A stretch of DNA of 10,282 bases from Saprospiraceae bacterium. Lineage in GTDB: Bacteria > Bacteroidota > Bacteroidia > Chitinophagales > Saprospiraceae. The notes under the pieces are model-generated. The model ran no database searches. It worked only from the letters and a program-made list of their open reading frames with translations, and was not told the DNA's origin. The position numbers and the translations under genes were made by a program. The stretch lies in NCBI GenBank assembly GCA_020852155.1, contig JADZBJ010000459.1:1-10282 (forward strand). The letters are read 5' to 3'. Positions 1 through 7,559 of this stretch are shown piece by piece. Each line of letters starts with the position of its first letter. Positions within the stretch are counted from its first letter, which is position 1.

Positions 1-62
1 ATTGACCTAAAATTGCCTACTTTTTTGATCCAAAACCGCTGACCTAAACAGTTACTTTATGT
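1..62. other. Non-coding edge downstream of the YyaL-family gene
   Basis: Short AT-rich stretch after the TAA stop of the minus-strand gene that ends at 63. It contains a 9-bp direct repeat, TGACCTAAA, at 3-11 and 40-48. I see no terminator hairpin and no coding potential. Whatever lies to the left is outside the window. Confidence 0.4.
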
Positions 63-2147
63 TTAACTATGGTATAGGTTCCAAAAGTCATTGATGCTTT
101 TTACCGGCGCAAGACAGGCGTGATTCTGACACAGGTAAATGAGCGTTTCGTGATGTTCACCAGCCGTTTTTCCTGCCAGTAAGGCAATGCGGTCATCCGG
201 CTCCAGCGAAGCGGCAATGACATCATGCGGCTTGAGGTGCTTTTTTTGAATCATCAACGCCCACTCAATCGCGTGCGTGCCGACAATGGCAATTTCTGCG
301 GATGGGGTTTCTTGCTGAAATGCAGCCAGCGCCCAACGGCCAAATGCCTGCGGAAATTTCCCTACTGAACCGCTGACAGCGGCAAACATGCGTTCAGCCC
401 GCGCCGTCCAGTCTTCGCGCCAACACAATAGACCCAGGCGATACAAATTTTGCTGCATGGTGCTGTTGCCCGAAGGGGTGGCATTGTCATACAGGTCTTT
501 CTTCCGCACGACAATATCGGTTTGATGTTGGCCGGTGTAAAAAAACAGTCCGGTTTCATCATCCGAATATTCCTGAATGACCCAATCTGTCAAGGTGCCC
601 GCCCAAAGCAGGTATTCCGGGCTAAAATCGAGATTCCAGCATTCAATCAAGGCTTCAATCAGCCAGGCATAGTCATCAAGATAAGCATCGAATTGGCCCT
701 TGCCGTTTTTCCAGACGTGGTACAACCTGACAGGACGCCCCGAAAGCGTATCAGCATCGGCCGGATGATGATGAAAATTCTCCTTGATAAATTTCAGGGT
801 ATTGAGGGCCATAAAGCGCCAGGCTTCATCGCCGCTACTGTGAAATGCCCTGGCGGCGGCCGTAACCATCAAGGCATTCCAGCCTAAAATGATTTTATCA
901 TCCAGTCCGGGCGGAATTCTGTTGCTGCGCGCTTCCAACAGCCTTCGATTGCCATCCATGATTCGCTGGGCCAATTGTGCTGCTGACAATTGATGGTAGC
1001 GGGCAAACGACTCATCCTCATGCGGGCGATGGAGAATATTGGTTTCCTCCCAGTTTCCGGTAGCGGTCACGCCATAGTAATCCGTAAAAAACTCGGCCTG
1101 ATCACCCAGTATCTGTTCCATTTCGGCCTTTTGCCAGACATAATATTTACCTTCCACGCCTTCCGAATCGGCATCCAGCGCTGCATAAAAACCTCCGGCG
1201 GGGTGCATCATTTCCCGTTGTAACCAGTGATGAGTCTGGTGCATGGCGCGCAGGCATTCTTCCCGAAATGCAGGGTCGTCGTCGGCACTTTTCACAGCTT
1301 CCGAAAGCAACGACAGCAACAAGGCATTGTCGTACAGCATTTTTTCAAAGTGCGGAATCATCCATGCCCTGTCAGTGGCATACCTGGCCCAGCCGCCGCC
1401 GATCTGATCGTATATACCGCCGCGAATCATTTTCCGAATGGATAACCGGACATGCTCCAGCGCTTCGGGCCGACGAGCCGTTGACGCATGGTGCAAGAGC
1501 CAGTACAACGACATGGATGAGGGGAATTTTGGCGCACCGCCAAACCCGCCTTCCTGCCAGTCAAACTGTTCTTTCAGCCTTTCAAATATTTTTTCTGATA
1601 AAATTTCATGATCTTGATCGGGCGATAACACGTTGTTAATCATGGCATTATCGCTATTTTGAATGCGCTGCGACAATTTTTCAGCCTGATCCAGGGCTAC
1701 ATCGCGTTGTTGCTGCCATATTTGATTCAAATGAAGCAGCAGTTGCGACCAGGAAGGACGGCCATAAGCAGGCTGAGGCGGATAATAGGTACCTGCGTAA
1801 AAAGGTTTGCCATCTGGCGTCAGAAAACAGTTCAGGGGCCAGCCGCCACTACCTGTCATGATCTGGCAGGCATCCATGTAAATGGCATCAACATCTGGGC
1901 GCTCTTCGCGGTCAACTTTGATGCACATGAAATGCTCATTCATCAAATCGGCCGTGTCTTTATCTTCAAAAGACTCGCGTTCCATGACGTGACACCAGTG
2001 GCAGGTGCTGTAACCGATACTCACCAGAATCGGTTTATCCTCTCTTTTGGCCGCCTCGAATGCTTCTGGCCTCCACGCATACCAATGAACCGGATTGTGC
2101 GCGTGCTGTAAAAGATATGGCGAACTCTCTTGATGCAGTGGATTCAT
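63..2147 (-). CDS. Thioredoxin domain-containing protein, YyaL/SSP411 (DUF255) family
   Basis: The 694-residue product has the standard architecture of the YyaL / SSP411 / SPATA20 family. An N-terminal thioredoxin-like DUF255 domain (about residues 1-165) is followed by an (alpha/alpha)6-barrel resembling N-acylglucosamine 2-epimerases and glycoside hydrolases (about 195-600). Visible hallmarks are the opening SSPYLLQHAHNPVHW, the redox-type motif C49-H-W-C52, VDREERPDVD at about 78-87, GGWPL at 101-105 before the conserved YAGTYYPP, and PHFEKMLYDNALL in the barrel. The start is well placed because family members begin only a few residues before the SPYLLQHA motif. Length is typical of bacterial members, and there is no signal peptide, so it should be cytoplasmic. 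The biochemical role of the family is not settled; a redox or sugar-related function is usually suggested. It is transcribed divergently from the exported-protein operon and is apparently monocistronic. The gene looks intact. Confidence 0.95.
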   Translation of the reverse strand: MNPLHQESSPYLLQHAHNPVHWYAWRPEAFEAAKREDKPILVSIGYSTCHWCHVMERESFEDKDTADLMNEHFMCIKVDREERPDVDAIYMDACQIMTGSGGWPLNCFLTPDGKPFYAGTYYPPQPAYGRPSWSQLLLHLNQIWQQQRDVALDQAEKLSQRIQNSDNAMINNVLSPDQDHEILSEKIFERLKEQFDWQEGGFGGAPKFPSSMSLYWLLHHASTARRPEALEHVRLSIRKMIRGGIYDQIGGGWARYATDRAWMIPHFEKMLYDNALLLSLLSEAVKSADDDPAFREECLRAMHQTHHWLQREMMHPAGGFYAALDADSEGVEGKYYVWQKAEMEQILGDQAEFFTDYYGVTATGNWEETNILHRPHEDESFARYHQLSAAQLAQRIMDGNRRLLEARSNRIPPGLDDKIILGWNALMVTAAARAFHSSGDEAWRFMALNTLKFIKENFHHHPADADTLSGRPVRLYHVWKNGKGQFDAYLDDYAWLIEALIECWNLDFSPEYLLWAGTLTDWVIQEYSDDETGLFFYTGQHQTDIVVRKKDLYDNATPSGNSTMQQNLYRLGLLCWREDWTARAERMFAAVSGSVGKFPQAFGRWALAAFQQETPSAEIAIVGTHAIEWALMIQKKHLKPHDVIAASLEPDDRIALLAGKTAGEHHETLIYLCQNHACLAPVKSINDFWNLYHS

Positions 2148-2152
2148 ACGAA

Positions 2153-2160
2153 CAAAAGTA
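2153..2160 (-). promoter_or_regulatory. Candidate -7 promoter element (TAnnTTTG) of the YyaL-family gene
   Basis: Read on the minus strand this is TACTTTTG, an exact match to the Bacteroidota -7 consensus TAnnTTTG. It ends only 5 nt before the ATG at 2147, so transcription would begin at or next to the start codon and give a leaderless or nearly leaderless mRNA. I see no good TTG-type -33 element about 19 nt upstream, which weakens the call. Confidence 0.4.
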
Positions 2161-2162
2161 AA

Positions 2163-2176
2163 CTCACTGACGTGAG
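2163..2176. promoter_or_regulatory. Small inverted repeat, possible operator
   Basis: CTCAC-TGAC-GTGAG is a perfect 5-bp inverted repeat with a 4-bp centre, 2 bp beyond the candidate -7 element of the minus-strand gene. Its position would suit a repressor or activator site, but arms this short also occur by chance. No regulator gene is nearby. Confidence 0.2.
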
Positions 2177-2202
2177 AATATGAATATGGGATGGTTTTTT
2201 CT

Positions 2203-2218
2203 TATTTTTTGTATTTTG
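2203..2218 (+). promoter_or_regulatory. Weak candidate promoter for the exported-protein operon
   Basis: The T-rich stretch holds two overlapping near-matches to TAnnTTTG: TATTTTTTG at 2203-2211 (one T too many) and TATTTTG at 2212-2218 (one base short). Either would place the transcription start about 40-55 nt before the ATG at 2271. No clear -33 TTG is visible, so this is a position-based suggestion only. Confidence 0.25.
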
Positions 2219-2232
2219 CGGCCTTCAGGAAC

Positions 2233-2252
2233 GAGATGGTGATCACTCGCTC
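2233..2252. repeat. Symmetric element in the operon leader (GTGATCAC core)
   Basis: GAG-ATG-GTGATCAC-TCG-CTC has an 8-bp perfect palindrome at 2239-2246, flanked at equal 3-bp distance by complementary GAG (2233-2235) and CTC (2250-2252). It lies 18 bp before the ATG at 2271 and downstream of the presumed promoter, so it could be an operator or a leader hairpin. Nothing in the window tests this. Confidence 0.2.
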
Positions 2253-2270
2253 CCTAATCCTGCATCTACC

Positions 2271-4250
2271 ATGCGCAAGAACCGTCAGATCAACCTGATC
2301 ATTATCCTTAGCTTTTGGCTGGTCATGCCTTTGTCTGGCATTGCCCAATCTGTTCAAAAATGGGGCAAGGTTAGTGAGGACGACTTGCAGATGACTACGT
2401 ATGCGCCCGATCCCACTTGTACAGCCGTGGTGCTTCAGGATGTAGGTTCTATTGTTGTCAAAGACCTACGCGACCACTGGGGCGTCAATTTTGAACGCCA
2501 TCGTCGCATCAAAATATTCGATCCGGTTAATTTTGATCCGGGGCAGTTGCTGATTTACTTCCGTTCAAACCAAAATCTGGAGAAGATAACCGGCGTTGAC
2601 GTACAAATGTTCTACCCCGACGGGCGACGCATCAAAATCAGCGAAGACAATATTTTCACAGAGGCCATTAACCCAAACTGGTCGGCCAAAAAGATTTTCC
2701 TGCCCAACCTTCAGCCCGGTTGCATCGTTGAGTACCGCTACGAACTCCGTTCGGAAGACATCGTTACCCTGCATGATTGGAATTTTCAAACAGAAATACC
2801 AACACGCTGGAGTGAGGTGACGGTGATTACTCCCAATCTGCTGGAATACGCCAACCTCATCAATCGTCCCAGGGATTTCGATGTGCAGGAAGTGGAAACC
2901 ACCAATGTCCTGGCCTCTGACGGCAATCGGGTTCCGGCCAAGTTGCAACGTTTCGGATTCGCCAACCTGCCAGCCCTGAACGAGGAGCCGTTCATGACCA
3001 CCATCGAAGATTACAGGGCCAATATCGGTTTTCAACTCAGTACGATCAATTACACGGATCGGCCTATCGAACGCTATATGACCACCTGGTCAAACACGGC
3101 CTTTCAACTCGAAAACCACGAACGACTGGGCGTTCAATACCGGAAACATCAACGATTCGATCGGTTATGGAAAACGTTTGTGGATGAGGTCGGCCCGGTC
3201 AGCGACCGCAAACTGCTGCCTGAAATCGCGTTGCGCACGGTTAGCAAATACCTGAAATGGAATGGCCAATACCGCATCTTTACCGATGCCAGCCTCGATG
3301 ATGCATACGACCGCCAAAGCGGCAGCAGCGCAGAATTAAACCTGGCCATGGTAGCGCTTTTACAACGCGCAGGCATAGATGCAGTGCCCGTATTGGTGAG
3401 CACGCGTAGCCACGGCAGCCTTCGTCCGCAGTATCCGTTTTACGAGCAATTCAACTCGATTGTCGCTTACGTCCGCCAACCCGGAGAAAGCGGTGTACTG
3501 CTTGACGCGACCGACCCTTACCAACCCGTCAACGAACTCCGCGACGAACATTACAACGGCGGCGGATGGCAGTTGGATAGCCGAAACCCGGAATGGTTAG
3601 TCATGCTCCCGCCCCTGATTGATGAAAACTGGCTGGGCAATATGGCCCTGAATGAAGACGGCTCCATGAGCGGCCATTTTTCCCTGAGTGTTGCCGGCCC
3701 TATCGCGGCTGATTGGCGTCTGGAACTGGATCATGGCACGCCCGACCAGGTGATGCGCAAGCGATTTGGCAGCCATCACACAGATTTAAGGTTCGATTCT
3801 ATTGAAATTGAGGGGGAGAAAATGCTGGATCAATCGCTACATGCCAACGTTAAATGCCGCGTAAAAGGCGCTGCCGACCGCGTCAATTCTTTTATTTATT
3901 GCAAACCCGTACTGGACTTTTTTATGATGGAAAATCCGTTCAAAACATCCGAACGGCTGTTTCCTGTAAATTTTCCGTACTTTCACAGAGCCAATTACGT
4001 TCTCAATCTCGACCTACCACTGGGTTACCGCCTTGAAGAAGTGCCCGAAGCCGTCAAATTCCTCCTGCCCCGCGATGGCGGCAAACTGATTTTTTCGGTC
4101 ACAGCTGTTTCTGAACGACGCGTACAACTCGTGCTAAAAATGGAATTGAGCCAACTTGACTTTATGCCCGAAGATTACGGGAGCCTTCGTCAATTTTTCG
4201 AGCTCATGATTGACAAAACGCAGACACAGTTAGTGTTGAAAAAATCCTGA
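2271..4250 (+). CDS. Exported DUF3857 protein with degenerate transglutaminase-like domain
   Basis: The 659-residue product starts with a Sec signal peptide: basic MRKNRQ, then a hydrophobic stretch ending near LSGIAQ, with cleavage at about 25-26. The DUF3857 beta-rich domain follows (about 50-230, with EYRYELRSED near 154-163), then a transglutaminase-like fold (about 300-420) and a C-terminal DUF3858-like beta domain (about 540-655). In the papain-like region the expected catalytic Cys is Ser353 (GSSAELN) and the expected His is Ser396 (FNSIV), while the Asp is kept (D412 in LDATDP). Classical Cys-dependent catalysis is therefore unlikely. Ser-containing relatives are, as I recall, common in Bacteroidota, so this is probably a subfamily trait rather than decay. 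The product is probably periplasmic; its substrate is unknown. It is the first gene of a three-gene operon and its stop is 3 bp before the next ATG. The downstream paralogue shares the whole layout, including a similar ending (TQLVLKKS versus SQFVLVKQN). Confidence 0.88.
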   Translation: MRKNRQINLIIILSFWLVMPLSGIAQSVQKWGKVSEDDLQMTTYAPDPTCTAVVLQDVGSIVVKDLRDHWGVNFERHRRIKIFDPVNFDPGQLLIYFRSNQNLEKITGVDVQMFYPDGRRIKISEDNIFTEAINPNWSAKKIFLPNLQPGCIVEYRYELRSEDIVTLHDWNFQTEIPTRWSEVTVITPNLLEYANLINRPRDFDVQEVETTNVLASDGNRVPAKLQRFGFANLPALNEEPFMTTIEDYRANIGFQLSTINYTDRPIERYMTTWSNTAFQLENHERLGVQYRKHQRFDRLWKTFVDEVGPVSDRKLLPEIALRTVSKYLKWNGQYRIFTDASLDDAYDRQSGSSAELNLAMVALLQRAGIDAVPVLVSTRSHGSLRPQYPFYEQFNSIVAYVRQPGESGVLLDATDPYQPVNELRDEHYNGGGWQLDSRNPEWLVMLPPLIDENWLGNMALNEDGSMSGHFSLSVAGPIAADWRLELDHGTPDQVMRKRFGSHHTDLRFDSIEIEGEKMLDQSLHANVKCRVKGAADRVNSFIYCKPVLDFFMMENPFKTSERLFPVNFPYFHRANYVLNLDLPLGYRLEEVPEAVKFLLPRDGGKLIFSVTAVSERRVQLVLKMELSQLDFMPEDYGSLRQFFELMIDKTQTQLVLKKS

Positions 4251-4253
4251 GTC

Positions 4254-6152
4254 ATGCCCTACACCAAGTTTTTAACCTTGTTCTGGCTTTTAGCCATAAC
4301 GCCCCTCGTCGCACAAAATACCTCGTATAGTTGCGACCAGATTCCGCCGGCCTTGCTGCCTTTTGCGCATTCTGTTATCCGACAATCTGAAACGGTTTTA
4401 AAAATCAAAAACGACCGCACCATCGTCGAAGAGCAACGCTATGCCGTCACCATTCTCGACCCGATGGGCAAGCGTGAAAGCCGTCTTTCTATTTATGAAA
4501 ATGAATTTCAGAAAATACGCCAGTTGAAAGGCAAAGTATTCGACGCCGGTGGTACGCTCCTTCGGGAAAGCCAAAAGTCGGATGTTAAAAGTTTCAGCGC
4601 ATCCGACGTAGCCGAATACAGCGACGGGCACTGGGAAATCCTTGAAATGGATCACCACTCCTATCCTTACACCGTCGAATTTACCTCCCGAGTTGAGTAT
4701 GATGATTTTTTCTGGGGCGACTCTTACCAGTTACAAAAACTGGGTCAATCTGTTGAAAAAGCGAGCATTCAACTTGTTGCGCCTGTCGGTTTTCAATTCA
4801 AATGGAAAGCGCTGAATACACAAGTGCAGGCTTTTCAGCATGAAGAAGACAAAAAGCACAGCTGGACATGGGAGTTCTCGGAATTGGGCGCTTTACCCAG
4901 CGAGCCTTTCACGCCGTATTTCAATGAAGAATTGGTACAACTGGCGATCATCCCTGAGCAAATTCGCATGGGCGAGTATCAGGGCGTAGCCTCAACCTGG
5001 CGCGATCTGGGTCGTTTCTTTTACGATATAAACACCAACCGGGATATTCTGTCGCCAGAAATGACGGCTACTATTCAGCAAATGACTGCCGGCAAAAGCG
5101 ATGCAGAAAAGGTGGAAATTCTATACCGCTATTTGCAGCAAAACCACCGCTACATCAGCATTCAAATCGGCATTGGCGGCTGGCAAACGCTTCCGGCACA
5201 ATTCGTCGAACAAAAAAAATACGGCGATTGCAAGGCCTTGAGCAATTACATGAAATCCATGCTCAAAGTCGCCGGTATCGAAGCATGGCAGGCGCTGGTG
5301 TACGCCGGTGAAAAAGGCGCGCCCTCGCTTTACAACGACATTCCATATCCGCGTTTTAATCACGTTATCCTTTACGTGCCCAAACAGGATATGTGGCTGG
5401 AATGCACCAGCACCAGCAACCCGACCGGCTATCTGGGCAGTTTCACTTCCGATCGCCGGGTTTTGCTGCTCACGCCCGATGGCGGCGTACTGCGCCAGAC
5501 CCCGGGAATGACGGCTCAGGACAACGTGCGTTACAGCAATACCGACATCGTTTTGTACGAGCAAGGCAATGCAACCATTCAAAATCGGGTAAAAGCCCTC
5601 GGCGAGCCTCATGATGTGTATCGCGAATGGATTTCAAAAAAGAAACAACCTGAAATCGAGCGCGACTTTGTTGAACAGGCGCCTTTTGGCATCGGAAAAA
5701 TCAACCGCCTGCAATTGACGGCCCAACCCAAACGCCCGGAAGCGGAAGCCCGTTATTCGGTCGAAACCAACAATTTCGCAACGCGTTCGGGAAAACGCAT
5801 GTTCGTTCCGGTCAACAAAGCCAATCCGCTGCGCCGTACGTTGCCGGATGATGAGATGCGCCTGACACGCCTTAGCCTGCCGGATGCTTTCACGTGGCAA
5901 GACACCTTGCATTTCACCCTGCCAGCCGGTTTTGTGTTGGAAAATGCGCCACCTGCGCAGGAGATATTTGCTGACTTTGGCTCTTATCACCTCGAAGTTC
6001 AGGCCCTGTCAGAAAACAAGATACTGGCCATTCGAAATATAGAAATTCGCCCCGTTGATGTCGAAGCAAAGCGTTATCAGGAAGTGAGAAAATTTTACCA
6101 GGACATGGCCAAAGCAGATGCTTCCCAGTTTGTGCTGGTCAAACAAAATTGA
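4254..6152 (+). CDS. Exported DUF3857/transglutaminase-like protein with intact Cys and His
   Basis: The 632-residue product has a signal peptide (residues 1-20, ending PLVA before QNT). A DUF3857 domain (about 40-220) is followed by a transglutaminase core (about 280-400) and a C-terminal beta domain (about 530-630). The core keeps C326 in YGDCKAL and H370 in FNHVILYV. The third position is Glu383 (WLECTS) instead of the usual Asp, a variant I associate with this subfamily. It is probably a periplasmic cysteine peptidase or transglutaminase-like enzyme of unknown substrate. The ATG at 4254 lies 3 bp after the upstream stop, and the next gene begins within 9 bp, so co-transcription is nearly certain. 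The protein is clearly related to the upstream product, in which both active-site residues are Ser, suggesting duplication followed by specialisation. No frameshift or truncation is seen. Confidence 0.9.
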   Translation: MPYTKFLTLFWLLAITPLVAQNTSYSCDQIPPALLPFAHSVIRQSETVLKIKNDRTIVEEQRYAVTILDPMGKRESRLSIYENEFQKIRQLKGKVFDAGGTLLRESQKSDVKSFSASDVAEYSDGHWEILEMDHHSYPYTVEFTSRVEYDDFFWGDSYQLQKLGQSVEKASIQLVAPVGFQFKWKALNTQVQAFQHEEDKKHSWTWEFSELGALPSEPFTPYFNEELVQLAIIPEQIRMGEYQGVASTWRDLGRFFYDINTNRDILSPEMTATIQQMTAGKSDAEKVEILYRYLQQNHRYISIQIGIGGWQTLPAQFVEQKKYGDCKALSNYMKSMLKVAGIEAWQALVYAGEKGAPSLYNDIPYPRFNHVILYVPKQDMWLECTSTSNPTGYLGSFTSDRRVLLLTPDGGVLRQTPGMTAQDNVRYSNTDIVLYEQGNATIQNRVKALGEPHDVYREWISKKKQPEIERDFVEQAPFGIGKINRLQLTAQPKRPEAEARYSVETNNFATRSGKRMFVPVNKANPLRRTLPDDEMRLTRLSLPDAFTWQDTLHFTLPAGFVLENAPPAQEIFADFGSYHLEVQALSENKILAIRNIEIRPVDVEAKRYQEVRKFYQDMAKADASQFVLVKQN

Positions 6153-6161
6153 TTGATTTTC

Positions 6162-7271
6162 ATGCGTATTATTTTAATCCCCGTCATCGCGGTGTTTTTT
6201 GCGACAAGCGCATTGGGGCAAGGTTTTCAACCCGTATTTCCAGGCTTAAACGGTCAGGTATTGTTAGACAGTCTTTTTAGCCGCTATTTGCCGCTGACCG
6301 TGCTGGACTATGGGATGGCCCGCGACACGCTTTTTTCCAAAGTACTGGCAGTTGACGACGATACACTGCGCTGTATCTATTCCGGCCACGCGCTTTATCT
6401 GGATCCAACGCAAGACCCAACACAATATGTGTACCTGAACGGCGGTATGTTAGGTATCAATACCGAACATGGATACCCGCAGAGTAAGGGGGCCGAATTT
6501 GGCAATGCCCGCAGCGATATGCACCACCTTTACCCGGCCAGAATTCCGGTGAACGAAGCCCGCGGCGACCGGCCTTTTGCCGAAATTCCGGACAACCAGA
6601 CGGATAAGTGGTTCAGAAAAGCACAGGTTCAGACCGGCATACCCACGCAGTACATTGAACAATATTCCGAAGCCAACGAAACATATTTTGAACCTCGTGA
6701 AAAGGTCAAGGGCGATATGGCCCGTTCGATCTTTTATTTTTACACGATGTACCGTAATCAGGCCAACGCAGCCGACCCGAATTTTTTTGAGTTACAACGC
6801 GCCACCTTGTGCGCCTGGAATACGCAAGACCCTGCTGACTCTGCTGAATTGCGCAAAACCTGGCGCATTGCCCACTGGCAGGAAGGCAAACCCAATCCGT
6901 TTGTGCTCGATTGCACCCTGGCCAATCGCTGCTGGTGCCCTGAAACACCGCCCAACTGCTCCGTCGGCGTAACGACGCCTGCACCGGAGCGCTTCAGCCT
7001 GCATTTGCAACTCAATCCGCAACCGGCAACTGGCCAAACCCGACTGGCGGGTTCGCTGCCTTTCGAGGGCAGCCTGCATGGCACGCTGCGCAACAGCCTG
7101 GGGCAAAACCTGGCTGAATTTTCAGCCGAACATGCCAGCGCCGGGGCAATTTCATTGCCTATTGACCTGACTGCACTGGAGCAACAGCACACCGTTCTTT
7201 TTCTTGAAATAACATTGCGCAACGCGCAGCAAACCCTGCACCAGGTACTGCCGTTGTTGTTGTCGCGATAG
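6162..7271 (+). CDS. Secreted endonuclease I-family nuclease with C-terminal tail
   Basis: From the ATG at 6162 the product has 369 residues. A TTG at 6153 abuts the previous stop and would add only three residues before the signal peptide, so ATG is preferred. Residues 1-19 (MRIILIPV...ATSALG) form a signal peptide. The core (about 25-250) matches the endonuclease I family (EndA/NucM/Vvn type). It has E102-H103 in NTEHGYPQSKG (general-base His position), SDMHHLYPARIPVNEARG with N131 at the metal-site Asn position, KGDMARSIFYFYTMY at 183-197, and the closing block WNTQDPADSAEL...EGKPNPFV at 219-248. Known family members are exported nonspecific nucleases cutting DNA and often RNA, with Mg2+ at a beta-beta-alpha-metal site. 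A Cys-rich linker (C251, C257, C259, C266) leads to residues 276-369, which resemble a diverged T9SS type A sorting domain (LNPQPATGQ near 284, then a beta-rich tail). It is the last gene of the operon. Confidence 0.9.
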   Translation: MRIILIPVIAVFFATSALGQGFQPVFPGLNGQVLLDSLFSRYLPLTVLDYGMARDTLFSKVLAVDDDTLRCIYSGHALYLDPTQDPTQYVYLNGGMLGINTEHGYPQSKGAEFGNARSDMHHLYPARIPVNEARGDRPFAEIPDNQTDKWFRKAQVQTGIPTQYIEQYSEANETYFEPREKVKGDMARSIFYFYTMYRNQANAADPNFFELQRATLCAWNTQDPADSAELRKTWRIAHWQEGKPNPFVLDCTLANRCWCPETPPNCSVGVTTPAPERFSLHLQLNPQPATGQTRLAGSLPFEGSLHGTLRNSLGQNLAEFSAEHASAGAISLPIDLTALEQQHTVLFLEITLRNAQQTLHQVLPLLLSR

Positions 7272-7377
7272 TTCATGGATGAGGCTGTCTCATCATTGGC
7301 GAAATCCGACAAATTAGGCTAACCGCTAATGCCATTAAAAACGCTAAGTTTTTGATTTTCAAAATTTTGCGTTTTTA

Positions 7378-7536
7378 GAGTGTGTTCGGGAATTGGATTC
7401 TGGCCTGCTCTCGAAAAATTTAATTCTGCTCAGCGTTAAAATTTTCGCCTTAGAACCCGACTAAGACTGCAAATTTTGCCTTGATCAAAATCAAATTTTC
7501 CCTCGTTCGGCACAAACCCAATTCCCGAACACACTC
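7378..7536. mobile_element. MITE-like element, 159 bp, 19-bp perfect TIRs, TTA target duplication
   Basis: The ends are perfect 19-bp inverted repeats: GAGTGTGTTCGGGAATTGG at 7378-7396 and its complement at 7518-7536. Similarity continues weakly for another 9 bp. TTA flanks both sides (7375-7377 and 7537-7539) as a 3-bp target duplication. The interior is AT-rich, has no open frame of useful length, and cannot encode a transposase, so the element would be non-autonomous. GAG termini with a TNA target are features I associate with the IS1031 group of the IS5 family; that assignment is an inference. Strong support for insertion is that excision restores the terminator stem at 7321-7554. An alternative is a complex convergent terminator that never moved. 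Confidence 0.7.
7412..7447. repeat. Internal hairpin of the MITE-like element
   Basis: A 12-bp arm at 7412-7423 (CGAAAAATTTAA) pairs with 7436-7447 (TTAAAATTTTCG) with a single mismatch and a 12-nt loop. It adds a secondary fold inside the terminal inverted repeats. The arms are AT-rich, so chance pairing is possible. Confidence 0.4.
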
Positions 7537-7559
7537 TTAGCGGCATTAGCGGTTTTTCA

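Larger units (their letters stand above)
7321..7557 (+). terminator. Interrupted intrinsic-terminator hairpin after the operon
   Basis: The left arm at 7321-7344 pairs with a split right arm, 7369-7377 plus 7540-7554. If 7378-7539 is removed, the right arm becomes contiguous. The stem then has 24 positions with 22 Watson-Crick pairs, one T-G pair (7335/7540) and one A-C mismatch (7334/7541), and a 24-nt loop holding a small TTTTGA/TCAAAA stem (7350-7355/7359-7364). It is followed by five T (7553-7557). It begins 50 nt after the nuclease stop and ends next to the convergent gene's stop at 7560. The T-tract favours the plus direction; the minus direction has only a weak T-rich stretch. The arms can still pair around the insert, but whether the structure still terminates transcription is unknown. 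Confidence 0.7.

Noticed and set aside
450..887. Plus-strand open frame of 145 codons inside the YyaL-family gene
   Set aside because: It is antisense to a strongly conserved gene, with no family motif or start context; it is a shadow frame.
5121..5612. Minus-strand open frame of 163 codons inside the second transglutaminase-like gene
   Set aside because: It overlaps the conserved catalytic core on the other strand and shows no recognisable protein features.
6153..6161. TTG start for the nuclease immediately after the preceding stop
   Set aside because: The ATG at 6162 gives a standard signal peptide; TTG would only add three residues.
6758..7312. Minus-strand open frame of 184 codons over the nuclease 3' end
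   Set aside because: It is antisense to conserved endonuclease I motifs; its Arg/Cys/Ser-rich composition is typical of a shadow frame in GC-richer DNA.
7378..7536. Complete insertion sequence
   Set aside because: Only 159 bp lie between the ends, with no transposase reading frame, so at most a non-autonomous derivative.
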